Below, piece by piece: positions 5,108 through 6,641 of a DNA stretch of 6,641 nucleotides. Origin of the DNA: CAZGSG01 sp964528095 (GTDB lineage Bacteria > Bacteroidota > Bacteroidia > Chitinophagales > Chitinophagaceae); NCBI GenBank assembly GCA_964528095.1, contig CAZGSG010000329.1:1-6641 (forward strand), read 5' to 3'. The first letter of the stretch is position 1, and every line of letters begins with the position of its first letter. The position numbers and the translations under genes are program-made. The notes beneath the pieces were generated by a model. It was not told where the DNA came from. It worked only from the letters and a program-made list of their open reading frames with translations, and searched no databases.

Positions 5108-5905
5108 TTAGTAAGTAAAAAGATTAGGATTCAACTGCTCCTCCTTCTCGATGATCGAGTAATCAGAAAGAATATCCGCCTTATTCTTACGCACTGCCAC
5201 ATCATGCTCAAAATGTACTGCGGCTTTAGCATCTTTTGTTCTCACCGTCCAGCCATCGCTTTCCGTATACACCTCTTTTTTACCGAGGTTGATCATTGGT
5301 TCTATGGCCAGTACCATTCCATCTTTTAACATGGTACCATTCCCTTTCTTACCATAATTAGGCACCTGTGGATCCTCATGCAGGCTCTGGCCAAGGCCAT
5401 GCCCTACCAATTCCCTTACTACACCATAGCCGTGTTTTTTCTCCGTATGCTCCTGGATCGCAAAAGCGATATCCCCCACCCGGTTGCCTGCAATTGCTTT
5501 TTCAATTCCCTTATACAGCGATTCCTTCGTAACCTGTATCAGTTTCATAACATCCTTTCCGGGATCGCCAATCGCGAATGTATACGCGTGATCTCCGTGC
5601 CAGGTGTCGAGGATCAACCCGATATCTACTGAAATGATGTCTCCCTCTTTCAGTTCTTTTTTATTGGGAAAACCATGTACAACCACATCATTTACCGAAA
5701 TACAGGAATTGAAAGGGTAACCATTGTAATTCAGAAATGAAGGCACTGCTTTATGATCACGGATGAACTGCCCAATCATCACATCCAATTCCAGCGTTGT
5801 TATACCAGGCCTGAGAATTTTCGCCACCTCCGACAGGGTGGTGCTTACCAACAATGCGCTTTTGCGCATTTTTTCTATTTGCTCATCTGTCTTACAGATT
5901 ATCAT
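5108..5905 (-). CDS. map: Type I methionine aminopeptidase
   Basis: The product has 265 residues, normal for a bacterial MetAP-I. The enzyme removes the initiator Met from nascent proteins in the cytosol, after deformylation, using two divalent metals. All five metal ligands of the pita-bread fold are visible: Asp94 (ISVDIGL), Asp105 (WHGDHAYTF), His169 (ELVGHGLGQSLHEDPQVP), Glu202 (LAIEPMIN) and Glu233 (VHFEHDVAV), together with the substrate-binding His77 (VVVHGFPN) and His176. The ATG at 5905 gives the family's standard N-terminus (MIICKTDEQIEKMRKSA). It lies downstream of secY, as in many bacterial spc clusters, but 204 nt away and with a hairpin between. I found no TAnnTTTG or TTTG element in that spacer, so its promoter is unclear and read-through from secY is possible. 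The gene order after map is broken: no infA follows. Confidence 0.95.
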   Translation of the reverse strand: MIICKTDEQIEKMRKSALLVSTTLSEVAKILRPGITTLELDVMIGQFIRDHKAVPSFLNYNGYPFNSCISVNDVVVHGFPNKKELKEGDIISVDIGLILDTWHGDHAYTFAIGDPGKDVMKLIQVTKESLYKGIEKAIAGNRVGDIAFAIQEHTEKKHGYGVVRELVGHGLGQSLHEDPQVPNYGKKGNGTMLKDGMVLAIEPMINLGKKEVYTESDGWTVRTKDAKAAVHFEHDVAVRKNKADILSDYSIIEKEEQLNPNLFTY

Positions 5906-6004
5906 GTCGTGCTTTTGTAATTATCGGGAATAAAATCAGGAATTAAGATAAAGAGTCCGTTCAGCCGGTATTGTAGTGAAACAAGAATGAACCTCCCGAT
6001 GCCG

Positions 6005-6031
6005 GACCTTAAAACCCCAGACCTTAAACCC
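6005..6031. repeat. Short tandem repeat in the secY-map spacer
   Basis: GACCTTAAAACCCCA (6005-6019) is followed at once by GACCTTAAACCC (6020-6031). This is a two-unit, low-complexity tandem repeat with no visible coding or hairpin role. Confidence 0.5.
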
Positions 6032-6051
6032 TCGTCCCTATATTATTAAAC

Positions 6052-6086
6052 ATAAGACCCGGTAAGAAGTTCTCACCAGGTCTTAT
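6052..6086 (-). terminator. Terminator-like hairpin downstream of secY
   Basis: Arms 6052-6063 and 6075-6086 with an 11-nt loop, 23 nt after the secY stop. On the minus-strand RNA all 12 positions pair (AUAAGACCUGGU with ACCGGGUCUUAU), one as a U-G wobble. On the plus-strand RNA the same position is a C/A mismatch, so the structure fits the secY transcript better. It is followed by GTTTAATAATATA, a poor U-run, so it may be a weak terminator, an attenuator before map, or an mRNA-stabilising stem. Confidence 0.55.
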
Positions 6087-6109
6087 AATATGTTAACTGA
6101 AAATTCAAC

Positions 6110-6641
6110 TTAATACTGAACAGCGGATGTGGTCTGTCTACCCTGGATCCGGCCGCTTTTCATCAGGCCATCATACTGGCGCATCAGCAACTGGGTCTCT
6201 ATCTGCTGTAATGTATCCAGGATAACACCTACCATGATCAGCAGGGAAGTACCACCAAAGAAGGTAGAGAATCCTTGTGTCATAGAGAATACATACTGGA
6301 TGATACCGGGCAATATACCTACAAAAGCCAGTAATATCGCTCCCGGTAATGTGATACGGTCCATTACGTTACCGATATAATCTGCAGTAGGCTGTCCCGG
6401 TTTTACACCTGGTATGAACCCGTTGTTTTGTTTCAGGTTATCAGCGATCTGTTTTGGATTAAATATCAGGGCTGTGTATAAGAATGTAAAACCAATTACC
6501 ACTACTGAATAGATCAGCATATACCAGACGTTCTGATGGTCAGTGAACATTTTTGAAATGGCATTCGGCCCCGTGCTTCCCAATGTAAACAGGGTAGGCA
6601 GAAACATGATTGCCTGGGCAAAGATGATCGGCATTACACCG
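6110..6641 (-). CDS. secY: Preprotein translocase subunit SecY (C-terminal part; 5' end outside window)
   Basis: About 176 C-terminal residues of the usual 430-450 are present. SecY forms the protein-conducting channel of the inner membrane with SecE and SecG. The visible part runs from the start of TM7 (GVMPIIFAQAIMFLPTLF) through TM8 (VWYMLIYSVVVIGFTFLYT), the SecA/ribosome-contacting cytoplasmic loop (NPKQIADNLKQNNGFIPGVK), TM9 (ITLPGAILLAFVGILPGII) and TM10 (GGTSLLIMVGVILDTLQQIE). It ends in a basic, polar tail, RIQGRQTTSAVQY. The Lys in PGVKPG sits where E. coli has Arg357 in PGIRPG, a conservative change. The frame stays open to the window edge. The upstream neighbours, presumably rplO and other ribosomal genes, lie outside. 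Confidence 0.97.
   Translation of the reverse strand, partial: GVMPIIFAQAIMFLPTLFTLGSTGPNAISKMFTDHQNVWYMLIYSVVVIGFTFLYTALIFNPKQIADNLKQNNGFIPGVKPGQPTADYIGNVMDRITLPGAILLAFVGILPGIIQYVFSMTQGFSTFFGGTSLLIMVGVILDTLQQIETQLLMRQYDGLMKSGRIQGRQTTSAVQY

Noticed and set aside
5099..5632. Plus-strand open frames over map
   Set aside because: They are antisense shadows of map, which has all its catalytic residues on the minus strand.

Overview
The window looks like chromosomal DNA from a member of the Bacteroidota, probably near the Chitinophagaceae. This is inferred from an exact TTTG-N20-TAnnTTTG promoter ahead of the first complete gene, the general lack of strong Shine-Dalgarno sequences, a DUF2807 'head GIN' lipoprotein, a PagL-type outer-membrane protein with a C-terminal Phe, and the style of SecY and methionine aminopeptidase. 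No species can be named from sequence alone.

Layout. Positions 1-75 may hold the tail of an upstream membrane-protein gene. A promoter at 104-135 drives two plus-strand genes: a PagL-like acyloxyacyl hydrolase (162-1286) and, 5 nt later, a head-GIN lipoprotein (1292-2026). They meet, tail to tail and with one base between stop codons, a minus-strand HI0933/YhiN-family flavoprotein (2028-3251, GTG start). Next is a divergent 198-bp spacer carrying a 31-nt inverted repeat, then a small permuted papain-like (YiiX/NlpC-P60-type) hydrolase (3450-4040, plus). From 4041 to 5107 there is about 1.07 kb with no gene, packed with short palindromic repeats of two families. On the far side, on the minus strand, lie map (5108-5905) and the C-terminal part of secY (6110 to the window end). 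These two are the exposed end of a ribosomal-protein/secY cluster.

How the parts relate. The two envelope genes at the left are likely one transcription unit whose products go to the outer membrane and periplasm. SecY and MetAP are housekeeping functions (protein export, N-terminal Met removal). A 204-bp spacer with a terminator-like hairpin separates them. The genes that usually follow map in bacterial spc/alpha clusters (infA, rpmJ, rpsM) are not present, so the cluster appears to end at map.

The most unusual part is the convergent intergenic space. Family 1 is a REP-like element: a 6-bp stem with 3-nt loop whose stem sequence changes from copy to copy while pairing is nearly always kept. 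There are five clear copies in two orientations, three of them at an exact 52-nt period, plus one decayed copy beside map. Family 2 is a composite module of TTTTCAC/GTGAAAA hairpins and CCTTAGCTC motifs, present twice in direct orientation with an inverted part between. Neither family is explained by the genes.
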